From Dermatobacter hominis (GTDB lineage: Bacteria > Actinomycetota > Acidimicrobiia > Acidimicrobiales > Microtrichaceae): a stretch of 64,000 nucleotides of DNA. Positions 17,594-25,885 of this stretch are shown one piece after another. The translations under genes were made by a program, and so were the position numbers. The notes under the pieces are model-generated. The model was given only the letters and a program-made list of their open reading frames with translations, made no database searches and was not told the DNA's origin. Each line of letters opens with the position of its first letter. The first letter of the stretch is position 1. Location: the NCBI RefSeq assembly GCF_020715685.1, contig NZ_CP085840.1, positions 4,092,001 through 4,156,000 on the forward strand. The letters run 5' to 3'.

Positions 17594-20245
17594 GGCGGGC
17601 CTCCAAGCCGTCGCAGCCACGTCGCCGGCGCCCTCGGGCCCACGCCCGGCGCCGTCCGGGTCCGCGACGGCGTCGAGGTGAGTGAGCAGGTCGCCGAACG
17701 GCATGGGCGGCGCCAGCGCGAACCCCTGGGCGGTGTCGCACCCGATCGCCCGGAGGGCGCCGATCACGGTCGGGTCGGCGACGCCCTCGGCGGTCACGGT
17801 CAGGCCGAGGTGGTGGCCGACGTCCACGATCGACCGCACGATCCGGTCGTCGCCGTCGAGGAGCTCCTCGACGAAGCGCCGATCGATCTTGACCTCGTCG
17901 ATCGGCAGGTCGCGGATCAGCGCGAGCGACGAGGCGCCGCTGCCGAAGTCGTCGACGCTGAAGCGGATGCCGACGTCGTGGAGTCGCCGGATCACGTCCG
18001 CGCTCTGGCGGGGGTCGTCCATCAGCTGGCCCTCGGTCAGCTCCATCCAGAGGCTGCCCGGCACGAGCTCGATGTCGTGGGACAGGTCGCACAGCCAGTC
18101 GACCCAGACGGGGTCGTAGAGGTTGCGCGTCGACAGGTTCACGCTGGCCGAGCGCAGGCCCCGCCCGGTCAGCGTCGCGAGCGCGTCGCACGCCCGGACC
18201 GTGACCGTCTGGGTGATCGACCGGATCGCGCCCGACACCTCGGCGAGCTCGATGAAGTCGGCGGGGGCGAGGAGCCCGTGCCGGGGGTGGCGCCAGCGCA
18301 CGAGCGCCTCGACGCCGAAGGTGGACATCGTGCGAAGGTCGACCCGGGGCTGGAAGTGCACCTCCACGTCGTCGGTGAAGCCGGACTCGCGCAGGTCGGC
18401 GAGCAGCTCGAGGCGCCGCACCGCGGCGACCTCCTGGGCGGGGCAGTAGACGACGTGGCCGCCGCCGGCCTGCTTGGCGTCGTACATCGCGCCGTCGGCC
18501 CGGCGCATGAGGGTCTCGGCGTCGTTGCCGTGCTCGGGTGCGATCGCGACTCCCACGCTGGCGCTCACCTGGAGCCGGTACTGGCCGACCTGCACCGGCT
18601 CCTCGGCGAGCTCGGTCAGCCGCCGCGCGACCTCCTCCGCACCACCCGTCGTGGCGTCGGTCGTGAGCAGGACGGCGAACTCGTCGCCGCCGAGTCGGGC
18701 GATCGTGTCGCAGTTGCGGAGGCGGTTCGACATGCGGCGCGACAGCTCGCGGAGCAGCGCGTCCCCGTACTCGTGGCCGAGGGCGTCGTTGACGTCCTTG
18801 AACTGGTCGAGGTCGACCATGAGCAGCGCCACCGGCGCACCCGTGCGGTCGCCCTCGATCAGCGCACGGCCCAGGCGCTCCTGCAGGAGCGCTCGGTTGG
18901 GCAGCCCGGTCAGCGCGTCGTGGGTCGCCTGGTGGCGGAACGCCTCGGCCATGCGGGCCCGCTTGGTCACGTCCTCGAGCGAGATCCCCACGCAGCGGTC
19001 GGGGAGGGGGACGGCGCGCATGGAGAACACCTCGTCGACACCCTCGATCTGCACGAACGGCTCGTCGTGGGGCTCGCCATCGCGGATGACCTGCGCCATG
19101 TCGTCGAGGAACTCGTCGCTCACCGGCAGCAGGTCGGCCAGCCGGTGGCCGATCGCCGCCTCGTCCAGGTCGGCGATCGCGGTGGCCGCGGGGTTGGCGG
19201 CCTGGAGCACGAAGCTCGTCGGGTCGTCGGGGTCGGCCATGCTCAGCACGACGAGGGCGATCGGGATGCCCTCGACGAAGTCCGAGTAGCGCCGCACCGA
19301 GCTCTCGGCCTCCCACCGGGCGGTCTCGTCGACGAGCACGCCGCGCCGCCGGGTCACCCGGCCCGTGCCGTCCACGGTCACCCGCACGCGGTTCTGGATG
19401 CGGCGGGTCCGGCCCCAGGCGTCGACGATGCGGAAGTGCACCTCCACGTTCTCGCCGGCGGCGACCAGCCGCTGGCTCTCGAGCACGACCTCGAGGTCGT
19501 CGGGGTGGACGCGGCTCGTGAAGAACGCGGTGTCGCGCACCTGGTCGAGCCCGTAGCCGAGCAGGTCGACCACGTGGTCGCTGAGGAACTCGGCCGGCCC
19601 GGCAGGTCCGGCACCCTCCCAGACAGCGGCGTCGATGCCGTTGACGAGCTCGTCGTAGCGCTTGCGCTGGGCCGCGAGCGTCCGGGCCACGTGGCCGAAG
19701 ATGATCGTCGAGAACGTGCACGTGACGACCCAGGCGATGAGGTACGGCACCCACGCGTCGGGCGAGCTCCACAGCCCGATGGCGAGCAGCGCGATCGCCG
19801 TCGGCGGGAGCAGCCGCCACGACGCCCGCGGGCCGAACCAGAACACGTAGAGCCCCGTGCTGGACACGAGCACGACGATGACCACCCCGTAGGCCTCGGG
19901 CACGAGCATCGCCACGGTGCAGGCGACGGCGATGTCGCCGAGCGCCAGCAGGGCCGGGACCGTCCCGCCGCGCTGGACGCGCCGGGTGAGGCAGAGGTTC
20001 GACGCGGTGGCGAACAGGAGGATGGCGGCGCCGATCTGCAGCCGGAGGTCGCCGAAGAGCGGCAGGACCATGACCGCGGCACCGATCACGACCGCGGCGA
20101 CGGTCCGCCAGCGGAGGATCTCGAGCTGGGCCGCCTGCTGGTCCGCGGTGGCGGCGTCGTGGACGCCGGTGGACGGGGTCGCGGACAGCACGGCGGACGC
20201 GAGCGGTGCATCCCGTTCCGTGCCCTCGTGCGCGTCGCGCCCCAT
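17579..20245 (-). CDS. Six-pass membrane PAS-PAS-GGDEF-EAL cyclic-di-GMP protein
   Basis: 888 residues. About six N-terminal transmembrane helices (~50-190) are followed by two PAS-like domains (~205-440). The diguanylate cyclase domain has LTGLPNR, DLDQFKDVND and an intact RLGGDEF, with an RxxD I-site (RNCD) five residues before GGDEF. The EAL phosphodiesterase domain has VEALVRW, ELTEG, DDFGSG and KIDRRFV all conserved. Both synthesis and hydrolysis of c-di-GMP are possible. The ATG at 20245 has an AAGGGA site 10 nt upstream. It ends 10 bp before mcd. Confidence 0.9.
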   Translation of the reverse strand: MGRDAHEGTERDAPLASAVLSATPSTGVHDAATADQQAAQLEILRWRTVAAVVIGAAVMVLPLFGDLRLQIGAAILLFATASNLCLTRRVQRGGTVPALLALGDIAVACTVAMLVPEAYGVVIVVLVSSTGLYVFWFGPRASWRLLPPTAIALLAIGLWSSPDAWVPYLIAWVVTCTFSTIIFGHVARTLAAQRKRYDELVNGIDAAVWEGAGPAGPAEFLSDHVVDLLGYGLDQVRDTAFFTSRVHPDDLEVVLESQRLVAAGENVEVHFRIVDAWGRTRRIQNRVRVTVDGTGRVTRRRGVLVDETARWEAESSVRRYSDFVEGIPIALVVLSMADPDDPTSFVLQAANPAATAIADLDEAAIGHRLADLLPVSDEFLDDMAQVIRDGEPHDEPFVQIEGVDEVFSMRAVPLPDRCVGISLEDVTKRARMAEAFRHQATHDALTGLPNRALLQERLGRALIEGDRTGAPVALLMVDLDQFKDVNDALGHEYGDALLRELSRRMSNRLRNCDTIARLGGDEFAVLLTTDATTGGAEEVARRLTELAEEPVQVGQYRLQVSASVGVAIAPEHGNDAETLMRRADGAMYDAKQAGGGHVVYCPAQEVAAVRRLELLADLRESGFTDDVEVHFQPRVDLRTMSTFGVEALVRWRHPRHGLLAPADFIELAEVSGAIRSITQTVTVRACDALATLTGRGLRSASVNLSTRNLYDPVWVDWLCDLSHDIELVPGSLWMELTEGQLMDDPRQSADVIRRLHDVGIRFSVDDFGSGASSLALIRDLPIDEVKIDRRFVEELLDGDDRIVRSIVDVGHHLGLTVTAEGVADPTVIGALRAIGCDTAQGFALAPPMPFGDLLTHLDAVADPDGAGRGPEGAGDVAATAWRPAVTDR

Positions 20246-20633
20246 CGATCTCGTCCCTTCCCGAACCCCGCTCGGTGCGGGGTCCCTCGCCTGCGCTGCC
20301 CGGCGGGGCGGTACCTCTCCTCGTGGCGCTGCGTGTGGTGCCCGCCTGCGGCGCCGTCGCGTGCTGTGTCCTCGTGACGTTGCAGTGCTCACTTGAAGCG
20401 CACGGTACACCACGCTCCGTGAGCTACTTGGAGGGTAGATCTCCCAGTCGACGTGGCAAGGATCGAGGACCCGGAGGGGCCGCGCGACCCACGTTTTCGG
20501 GCCGAACGGACCAGTCGGGGTGGCGGGGAGGCGGGGCGGGAGCGAAGCCGCGAGGTCACGCACCGTGACCGGCGGGCACCCGGCCCCCCGGGCGGTTGGG
20601 TGCCCCCGACGCCGCTCCGTTACCGTCCGGCGC
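20246..20633. other. 388-bp divergent intergenic region
   Basis: No gene is visible. It separates the GGDEF-EAL gene (minus, 20245) from the MaoC gene (plus, 20634). It contains a relatively AT-richer patch at ~20385-20450 with a minus-strand TACCGT box (20402-20407) about 155 nt upstream of the GGDEF-EAL ATG. The MaoC-side box is at 20621. No tRNA-like, CRISPR or strongly palindromic structure was found. Confidence 0.5.
20621..20626 (+). promoter_or_regulatory. -10-like box TACCGT before the MaoC gene
   Basis: TACCGT ends 7 nt before the ATG at 20634 and overlaps GTTACCG (20619-20625), a half-site matching the mcd palindrome. Confidence 0.4.
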
Positions 20634-21146
20634 ATGACCGTCCACGACCGCCCCTTCGGCCGCTACCTCGAGGACTTCGAGCCCGGCGACATCTACCGGC
20701 ACTGGCCCGGCAAGACGATCACCGAGTACGACGACCACCTCTTCTGCATGATCACGATGAACCACCACCCGTTGCACACCAACGTGTGGTTCGCGGAGAA
20801 CGAGACCGTCCACGGTCGCAACGTCGTCGTGGGCAACCTCGTGTACTCGCTCGTGCTCGGCATGAGCGTCCCCGACGTGTCGGGCGCCGCCATCGCCAAC
20901 CTCGAGATCGAGACCCTGCAGCACAAGAACCCGACCTTCCACGGCGACACCATCTACGCCGAGACCCGGGTGCTCGAGACCCGCGAGTCGTCCAAGGGCG
21001 ACCGCGGCATCGTCACCGTCGAGACCAAGGGCTTCAACCAGGACGGCGTCGAGGTCTGCTACTTCAAGCGCAAGGTGATGGTCTGGAAGCGCGACGCCGC
21101 CCCCCAGCGCTCGCGGCCCTACGCCGACGACGTCTGGGAGGGCTGA
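20634..21146 (+). CDS. MaoC-family enoyl-CoA hydratase, probable mesaconyl-CoA hydratase
   Basis: A 170-residue hot-dog-fold protein. Visible motifs are FEPGDIYRHWPGKTITEYDD, the hydratase-2 type Asp/His region around MNHHPLHTN, GRNVVVGNLVYSLVLGMSVPDVSG, and HKNPTFHGDTIYAETRV. It would hydrate mesaconyl-CoA to beta-methylmalyl-CoA, the step between Mcd and Mcl, both encoded nearby. The same MaoC-CitE-acyl-CoA dehydrogenase association occurs in mycobacterial branched-chain acid catabolism, so a leucine-type pathway role is an alternative. Confidence 0.72.
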   Translation: MTVHDRPFGRYLEDFEPGDIYRHWPGKTITEYDDHLFCMITMNHHPLHTNVWFAENETVHGRNVVVGNLVYSLVLGMSVPDVSGAAIANLEIETLQHKNPTFHGDTIYAETRVLETRESSKGDRGIVTVETKGFNQDGVEVCYFKRKVMVWKRDAAPQRSRPYADDVWEG

Positions 21147-21198
21147 GCCCCTCCGCCCAGCGACCGGGTCCGGCGACGTCGCGCGCGAGTCTGGGGGC

Positions 21199-21963
21199 GT
21201 GACCGTCAACCCCGTCGCCGCCGGCGGCTTCACGTCGGCCGCGGCCACCTACGCGCGGATCCGACCCACGTACGCCCGGCCGGCGATCGGCGCGATCAAG
21301 GACCTGTGTCGCGGCGGCGGGACGGTCCTCGACCTGGCCGCGGGCACCGGCATCCTCACCGGCCAACTCGTCCGGGCCGGGCTCGACCTCCGCGCCGTCG
21401 AGCCGCTCGACGCGATGGCCCGCCAGTTCCGTCTGTCGCTCCCGGCGGTGCCGATCGTGCTCGGCGTCGCCGAGGCGCTGCCCGTCGCCGACCACGAGGT
21501 CGACGTGCTGACGGTCGGCCAGGGGTTCCACTGGTTCGACGCCGACGCCGCGCTCGCCGAGGCGTCCCGGGTGCTGCGCCCGGGCGGTGTGCTCGCGCTC
21601 GTCTGGAACGCGCGCGACGAGGCCACGCCGTGGGTGGACGAGCTGACGCGGCTCGTCGAGGAGCGGACCGGCGGCCGGCCCTACATCGACCACCGCGAGC
21701 GGCCGTGGTCCGAGGTCGTCGCGGCGTCGGGCGGGTTCACGCCGCTCGAGGAGCACCGGTACCCCAACCCGGTGCCGACGACGCTCGACGGCGTGCTCGA
21801 CCGGCTCCGGTCGACGAGCTTCGTCGCCGCGCTCGACGAGCCCGACCGGGAGGCGCTGCTCGACGAGGCCCGGCGCCTCCTCGCCGGGCACCCCGAGCTC
21901 ACGGGGACGTTCGACTACCCGCACGAGACCGTCCTGCACACGTGCCGGACGCTGCCGGTCTGA
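21199..21963 (+). CDS. Class I SAM-dependent methyltransferase
   Basis: 254 residues with the GTG at 21199. The Rossmann motif I VLDLAAGTGILTGQL, post-I AVEPLDAM, motif II VLTVGQGFHWFD and LRPGGVLALVWN place it in the UbiE/Methyltransf_11 group. Its substrate is not evident. The 3' end overlaps the chosen start of the MutY gene, so the two may be co-transcribed. Confidence 0.78.
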   Translation: MTVNPVAAGGFTSAAATYARIRPTYARPAIGAIKDLCRGGGTVLDLAAGTGILTGQLVRAGLDLRAVEPLDAMARQFRLSLPAVPIVLGVAEALPVADHEVDVLTVGQGFHWFDADAALAEASRVLRPGGVLALVWNARDEATPWVDELTRLVEERTGGRPYIDHRERPWSEVVAASGGFTPLEEHRYPNPVPTTLDGVLDRLRSTSFVAALDEPDREALLDEARRLLAGHPELTGTFDYPHETVLHTCRTLPV

Positions 21964-22817
21964 CGTCCGAGCAGGCCGACGTCCTGTCGGCCGGGCTCGC
22001 GGCCCTGCGCGACCTGCCGTGGCGACGGACGCGCGACCCCTGGGCGGTGCTCGTGAGCGAGGTCATGCTCCAGCAGACCCAGGTGGCGCGCGTCGTGCCC
22101 CGGTACGAGCGCTTCCTCGAGCGGTGGCCGACGCCGGCCGCCTGCGCGGCCGCGCCGCTCGGCGACGTGCTGACCGAGTGGCAGGGCCTGGGCTACCCGC
22201 GGCGGGCGCGCCACCTCTGGTCGGCGGCGCGGGCCTGCGTCGAGCACCACGGCGGCGAGCTGCCCCACGACCTCGGCGGCCTGCTCGCGCTCCCGGGCGT
22301 CGGCGCGTACACGGCCCGGGCGGTGCTGGCCTTCGCGCTCGAGCAGCCGGTCGGGGTCGTCGACACCAACATCGCCCGGGTGCTGGCGCGGCGGGACGGC
22401 CGCCGCCTGACGCCGACGGCCGCGCAGTCGGCGGCCGACGCGTGGGTGCCGGCAGACCGGTCCTGGGAGTGGAACCAGGTGCTGATGGACCTCGGCGCCC
22501 GGCGGTGCCGGCCGGTGCCCGACTGCGACGGCTGCCCCGTGACGTGCCGGTGGCGTGCCGACGGCTGGCCCGCCCCGGACCCCGCGCTGGGCTCGGCCGG
22601 CGTCTCTCGCCGGCAGGCCCCCTTCGAGGGGTCCGACCGCCAGCTGCGCGGGCTCGTCCTCGCCGCGGTGGCCGAGGGCCGGGCCGCCGCCGCCGTCGTC
22701 GAGCGCTCGATCGCCGAACGGGGCGTCGAGGAGGACCGCGTCGCCGCCGTGGTCGAGTCGCTGGTGGCCGACGGCCTGGTCGTCCGCGGCGCCGACGGCG
22801 TGCTCGCCCACCCCTGA
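21942..22817 (+). CDS. mutY: A/G-specific adenine DNA glycosylase, MutY
   Basis: 291 residues from the GTG at 21942. A helix-hairpin-helix glycosylase that removes adenine opposite 8-oxoguanine. Catalytic Glu lies in SEVMLQQTQV, the HhH motif is LLALPGVGAYTARAV, and the catalytic Asp is in VVDTNIARVLARR. Four Fe-S cysteines are present but spaced C-x5-C-x2-C-x3-C instead of the usual C-x6-C-x2-C-x5-C. The C-terminal NUDIX-like domain is missing, as in many actinobacterial MutY proteins; a short winged-helix-like tail replaces it. No ATG exists near the start; a CTG at 21960 is an alternative. Confidence 0.85.
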   Translation: MPDAAGLTSEQADVLSAGLAALRDLPWRRTRDPWAVLVSEVMLQQTQVARVVPRYERFLERWPTPAACAAAPLGDVLTEWQGLGYPRRARHLWSAARACVEHHGGELPHDLGGLLALPGVGAYTARAVLAFALEQPVGVVDTNIARVLARRDGRRLTPTAAQSAADAWVPADRSWEWNQVLMDLGARRCRPVPDCDGCPVTCRWRADGWPAPDPALGSAGVSRRQAPFEGSDRQLRGLVLAAVAEGRAAAAVVERSIAERGVEEDRVAAVVESLVADGLVVRGADGVLAHP

Positions 22818-22846
22818 CGCGGCGTCAGCGCGCGAACGCGCCGCGT
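22817..22846. terminator. Hairpin after mutY
   Basis: ACGCGGCG (22817-22824) and CGCCGCGT (22839-22846) form an 8-bp stem with a 14-nt loop directly at the mutY stop. No T-tract. It precedes the PHO-box-like element of the next gene. Confidence 0.45.
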
Positions 22847-22914
22847 CCACCTCTGCGGCCCGGATGCGGCCACTGCCGAGATTTCGGTCACAGCGGACGG
22901 CATCGGCGGCGCCG

Positions 22915-22931
22915 GTTCACTTACTGTTCAC
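22915..22931 (+). promoter_or_regulatory. PHO-box-like direct repeat before the MBL-fold hydrolase
   Basis: GTTCAC-TTACT-GTTCAC: two GTTCAC units with an 11-bp period, oriented with the downstream gene. This matches the known layout of actinomycete PhoP boxes. A TACTGT at 22922-22927 could contribute to the core promoter. It suggests phosphate-starvation control; the regulator is not in the window. Confidence 0.5.
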
Positions 22932-22980
22932 GTGCCCGGACGTGTGGCAGGGCCCGATCCGGCTGATCAGGGGGACCGTT

Positions 22981-23961
22981 CTGAACGTCACGTTCTACGG
23001 CGTGCGGGGTTCGACCCCGTGCTCGGACGAGCGCCTGGCTCGCTACGGCGGCAACACCGCGTGCGTGGCCGTCGAGGAGCCGGGTCAGGAGCCGATCGTG
23101 CTCGACCTCGGCACCGGGCTCCGCTTCTACGGCATCGACGGCTGCGGCTGCCCGTCCGCAGCCACCCCGTTCCGGGGGACCGCGCTCGTCACCCACCTGC
23201 ACTGGGACCACGTGCAGGGCATCCCGTTCTTCGCGCCGCTGCTGTGCGACGGTGCCGAGCTCGACCTCTACGCCCCGGCGCAGGAGGGCGAGTCGCTGGC
23301 CGACGTCGTGCGCGGCTTCCTGTCGCCGCCCTACTTCCCGGTCGAGGTCGACGCCCTGCCCGGCGAGATCCGCTTCCACGACACCGAGCCCGGTTCGTTC
23401 CGGGTCGGCGACGCGCTCGTCACGGCGGCGTGGGTCCCGCACGTGGGCCCGACGCTCGGCTACCGCATCGAGCTCGGCGGTCGGTCGGTCGCCTACGTGA
23501 GCGACCACCAGCAGCCGGGCGTCGGATCGACCGAGGTCGACCCGGCGGTGCTGGCGCTGTGCCGCGACGTCGACGTGCTCATCCACGACGCCCAGTTCGA
23601 CGACGCCGAGTTCGCGCAACGCAGCGACTGGGGTCACTGCACGGTCGAGTACGCGGTCGAGGTGGCCGCGCAGGCGGGCTGCCGCACGCTCGTGCTGTTC
23701 CACCACGACCCGTCGCACCACGACGGCCGGGTGGACGAGCTCCTCGCCGACGCCCGCCGGCTCGCCGACGCCCGCGGCGTGCCCGAGGTGGTCGCGGCCC
23801 ACGAGGGCCTCACGCTCGCGCTGCCCGGCGCCACGCCGAGCACGGCCGATCCCGGCGTCGCGGCCCGCTCGGGGGCGGTCCTGGGGAGCGCGCCGGGCGC
23901 GCCCGCGGTGGCCGACCGGGCCGCCCGACCGGCTTCCTCGCCGGTCGCCGCCGCCCGGTAG
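22981..23961 (+). CDS. Metallo-beta-lactamase-fold hydrolase, phosphodiesterase-like
   Basis: 326 residues starting at a CTG. This start is chosen because the family begins at this strand (NVTFYGVRGSTPC), AGGGGG lies 7 nt upstream, and the PHO-box-like element lies further 5'. A GTG at 22942 is the alternative. The di-metal motif HxHxDH is THLHWDHVQG; later ligands are VPHVGP, VSDHQQP and the final HDPSHHD segment. The closest recognisable branch is PF12706-type hydrolases/cyclic-nucleotide phosphodiesterases. The last ~55 residues are Ala/Pro-rich. Substrate unknown; a phosphodiester would fit the promoter element. Confidence 0.75.
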   Translation: MNVTFYGVRGSTPCSDERLARYGGNTACVAVEEPGQEPIVLDLGTGLRFYGIDGCGCPSAATPFRGTALVTHLHWDHVQGIPFFAPLLCDGAELDLYAPAQEGESLADVVRGFLSPPYFPVEVDALPGEIRFHDTEPGSFRVGDALVTAAWVPHVGPTLGYRIELGGRSVAYVSDHQQPGVGSTEVDPAVLALCRDVDVLIHDAQFDDAEFAQRSDWGHCTVEYAVEVAAQAGCRTLVLFHHDPSHHDGRVDELLADARRLADARGVPEVVAAHEGLTLALPGATPSTADPGVAARSGAVLGSAPGAPAVADRAARPASSPVAAAR

Positions 23962-23964
23962 GTT
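23959..23964 (+). promoter_or_regulatory. -10-like box TAGGTT before the flavin reductase
   Basis: TAGGTT ends 6 nt before the GTG at 23971. Its TAG is also the stop codon of the upstream hydrolase, so an independent leaderless start and read-through transcription are both possible. Confidence 0.35.
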
Positions 23965-23970
23965 CAGGGC

Positions 23971-24498
23971 GTGACCGACACGACCAGCACCGGTTCCGAC
24001 GACCGGACGCCCATCGAGATCGACCCCATGCTCTACCGGCAGGTGCTGGGGCACTTCCCGACCGGCGTGACCGTCATCTCCTCGCTGGCCGACGACCGAC
24101 CGGTGGGCCTCGCCATCGGCAGCTTCTTCTCCGTGTCGCTCGATCCGCCGCTCGTCGGGTTCTGCGTGGCCCGGACCTCGTCGACGTGGCCGTCGATCGC
24201 CGCCACCGGTGTGTTCGGCGTCAGCGTCCTCGCCGAGGACCAGCACGAGACCTCGGGCCGCTTCGCGTCGAAGGCCGAGGACAAGTTCGAGGGCATCTCC
24301 TGGGAGCCGTCGCCGATCACCCGGTCGCCGCTGATCCAGGGGGCCGTGGCCCACATCGACTGCGAGCTCTACGAGACCCACGAGGGGGGCGACCACCTGA
24401 TCGTCGAGGGGCTCGTGCGCTCGCTCGACGTGCACCGCCCCGACGTCGGCCCGCTCCTGTTCTTCAAGGGCGGCTACGGCCGCCACTCCCAGCTCTGA
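23971..24498 (+). CDS. Flavin reductase domain protein (FMN/FAD reductase, HpaC-like)
   Basis: 175 residues with the flavin reductase-like split-barrel: YRQVLGHFPTGVTVISS, the FMN-binding SFFSVSLDPPLVGFCV, and GRFASKAEDKFEGISW near the NAD(P)H site. It supplies reduced flavin to a two-component monooxygenase or acts as an F420/FMN-dependent reductase. No partner oxygenase is adjacent, although flavin-type oxidoreductases occur elsewhere in the window. The gap to the next gene is only 10 bp, so it is operonic with the carbonic anhydrase. Confidence 0.82.
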   Translation: MTDTTSTGSDDRTPIEIDPMLYRQVLGHFPTGVTVISSLADDRPVGLAIGSFFSVSLDPPLVGFCVARTSSTWPSIAATGVFGVSVLAEDQHETSGRFASKAEDKFEGISWEPSPITRSPLIQGAVAHIDCELYETHEGGDHLIVEGLVRSLDVHRPDVGPLLFFKGGYGRHSQL

Positions 24499-24508
24499 GG
24501 CGGCGACG

Positions 24509-25027
24509 GTGCCCGTCTACGCCCTCGGCGACCAGGAACCGGAGATCCACCCGAGCGCGTACATCCACCCCGACGCGATCGTGATCGGCTCGGTGGTGAT
24601 CGGTGCGGAGTCCTCGGTGTGGCCGTGTGCGGTCCTGCGGGGCGACGACGGCTTCATCTTCATCGGCGCCCGCTGCTCGGTGCAGGACGGCGCCGTCATC
24701 CACACCACGCCGTTCTGGCCGACCACCGTCGGCGACGAGGTCACGATCGGGCACCTGGCCCACCTCGAGGGCTGCACGGTCGAGGACAAGGCGCTGATCG
24801 GCATCGGTTCCAAGGTCCTGCACAACGCCCGGGTCGGCCGCGAGGCGATCGTCGGCGGGGGCGCCTTCGTCGGCAACAACAAGGTCGTCCCCCCGCTCGC
24901 CATGGCGCTCGGGATCCCGGCGACGATCAAGGAGGACGCGGTCGAGCCGGGTCACTTCGACCTGGGCGTCGAGTCCTACGTCCAGCGCCGGCTCCGCTAC
25001 CGCGACCAGCTCCGCCGCCTCGACTGA
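24509..25027 (+). CDS. Gamma-class carbonic anhydrase family protein
   Basis: 172 residues from a GTG. A left-handed beta-helix made of hexapeptide repeats (I-x-x-x-x-V pattern) covers most of the protein. The three zinc-binding histidines fit VIHTTPF and TIGHLAHLEG. The C-terminal alpha-helix (VQRRLRYRDQLRRL) packs on the helix as in YrdA/PaaY-type proteins. CO2 hydration is possible, but many such proteins show little activity and have other roles. Confidence 0.85.
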   Translation: MPVYALGDQEPEIHPSAYIHPDAIVIGSVVIGAESSVWPCAVLRGDDGFIFIGARCSVQDGAVIHTTPFWPTTVGDEVTIGHLAHLEGCTVEDKALIGIGSKVLHNARVGREAIVGGGAFVGNNKVVPPLAMALGIPATIKEDAVEPGHFDLGVESYVQRRLRYRDQLRRLD

Positions 25028-25053
25028 CCGACCCGTCCCCGGGGCCCAGGCGG

Positions 25054-25082
25054 GAGGATCCTCAGGCGGGGCGATCTGCCCC
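25054..25082. terminator. Two small hairpins after the carbonic anhydrase gene
   Basis: A 10-bp palindrome GAGGATCCTC (25054-25063) is followed by GGGGC-GATCT-GCCCC (25068-25082). Together they form a plausible terminator for the operon ending at 25027. Confidence 0.35.
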
Positions 25083-25158
25083 TACCCTCCGGTGCTGGTC
25101 CTGGACAGACTGGGTACCTGACGTGGGTCCGCCCGCGCCGACCCGGACCCCACCACCC

Positions 25159-25815
25159 ATGCGCCGACCCGCCACCACCCTCCTCCTCGCCCTCAGCACC
25201 CTCGCCCTCGTGGCGGGGGTCAGCCTCGCCGCGCCGGCGGGCGCCCAGGGCTGCTCGGGCGACCTCGTGTCCGCCTCGATGTCCGCCACCTCGGCGACCG
25301 GCCCCACGTGGTCGGTGACCGACGCCTGCGTCGACGCGCGGGACTACTTCACCGGCGAGGTCGAGGGGCACCAGTTCGCGATCGGCATCTCGACGGTCAC
25401 CTACGACGACGGCCACGTCGGCCGGCTGGCGTTCCTGTCGGTCCGGGTCGACGCCGCCCAGGCCGTCACCGTCGTCGGCATGGAGGACCCGGCGACCTCC
25501 CAGCTGCACTTCGCCGGCACGGTGCGCCAGGCCGCGATCGGCACGACCGGCGCCACGGTCAGCGGCGACGGGATCGCCTTCCCGCCGCTCGAGGCCGCGA
25601 CGGTGCGCCTGGACTTCACCGACTCGGCGGCGCCGTGGCCGGACTGGGCGACCACGACCACCACGCCCGACGGCTCGGGCAGCACGGTCCCGACCACGAC
25701 GGCCCCGCCGTCGACGACGACACCGGCGGTCACGACCACGGTGCCGTCGACGAGTTCGCTGCCGTCGGTGCCCGGGATGGACCTCAGCACGACCACGCTC
25801 GTCCCCGGCGCCTGA
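25159..25815 (+). CDS. Secreted protein with Thr/Pro-rich C-terminal tail
   Basis: 218 residues. A classical signal peptide (RRPATTLLLALSTLALVAG) has a likely cleavage after AGAQ. The mature part is a ~125-residue beta-rich domain with one cysteine pair (GCSGD and DACVD). From ~residue 165 the tail is Thr/Pro/Ser-rich (TTTTTP, TTTAPP, TTTVPS), like extended cell-wall-spanning regions. No sorting signal or lipobox is present. Function not recognised. Confidence 0.65.
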   Translation: MRRPATTLLLALSTLALVAGVSLAAPAGAQGCSGDLVSASMSATSATGPTWSVTDACVDARDYFTGEVEGHQFAIGISTVTYDDGHVGRLAFLSVRVDAAQAVTVVGMEDPATSQLHFAGTVRQAAIGTTGATVSGDGIAFPPLEAATVRLDFTDSAAPWPDWATTTTTPDGSGSTVPTTTAPPSTTTPAVTTTVPSTSSLPSVPGMDLSTTTLVPGA

Positions 25816-25817
25816 CC

Positions 25818-25831
25818 GTCGGGATCCCGAC
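25818..25831. terminator. 14-bp palindrome between convergent genes
   Basis: GTCGGGATCCCGAC starts 2 nt after the stop at 25815 and lies ~55 bp before the convergent stop at 25886. Candidate terminator. Confidence 0.4.
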
Positions 25832-25885
25832 CCCGGGGCCCCGCACCTGTCGGTCCGCAGCGTCGGTCGCGGGCGGGACCTGCCG

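Noticed and set aside
17450-20377. A 975-codon plus-strand frame
   Set aside because: Antisense to the complete GGDEF-EAL gene; no domain is recognisable and composition is the usual His/Arg/Val-rich shadow.
20246-20633. A tRNA or small RNA gene in the longest intergenic gap
   Set aside because: No cloverleaf-like arms, T-loop consensus or terminator hairpin could be recognised.
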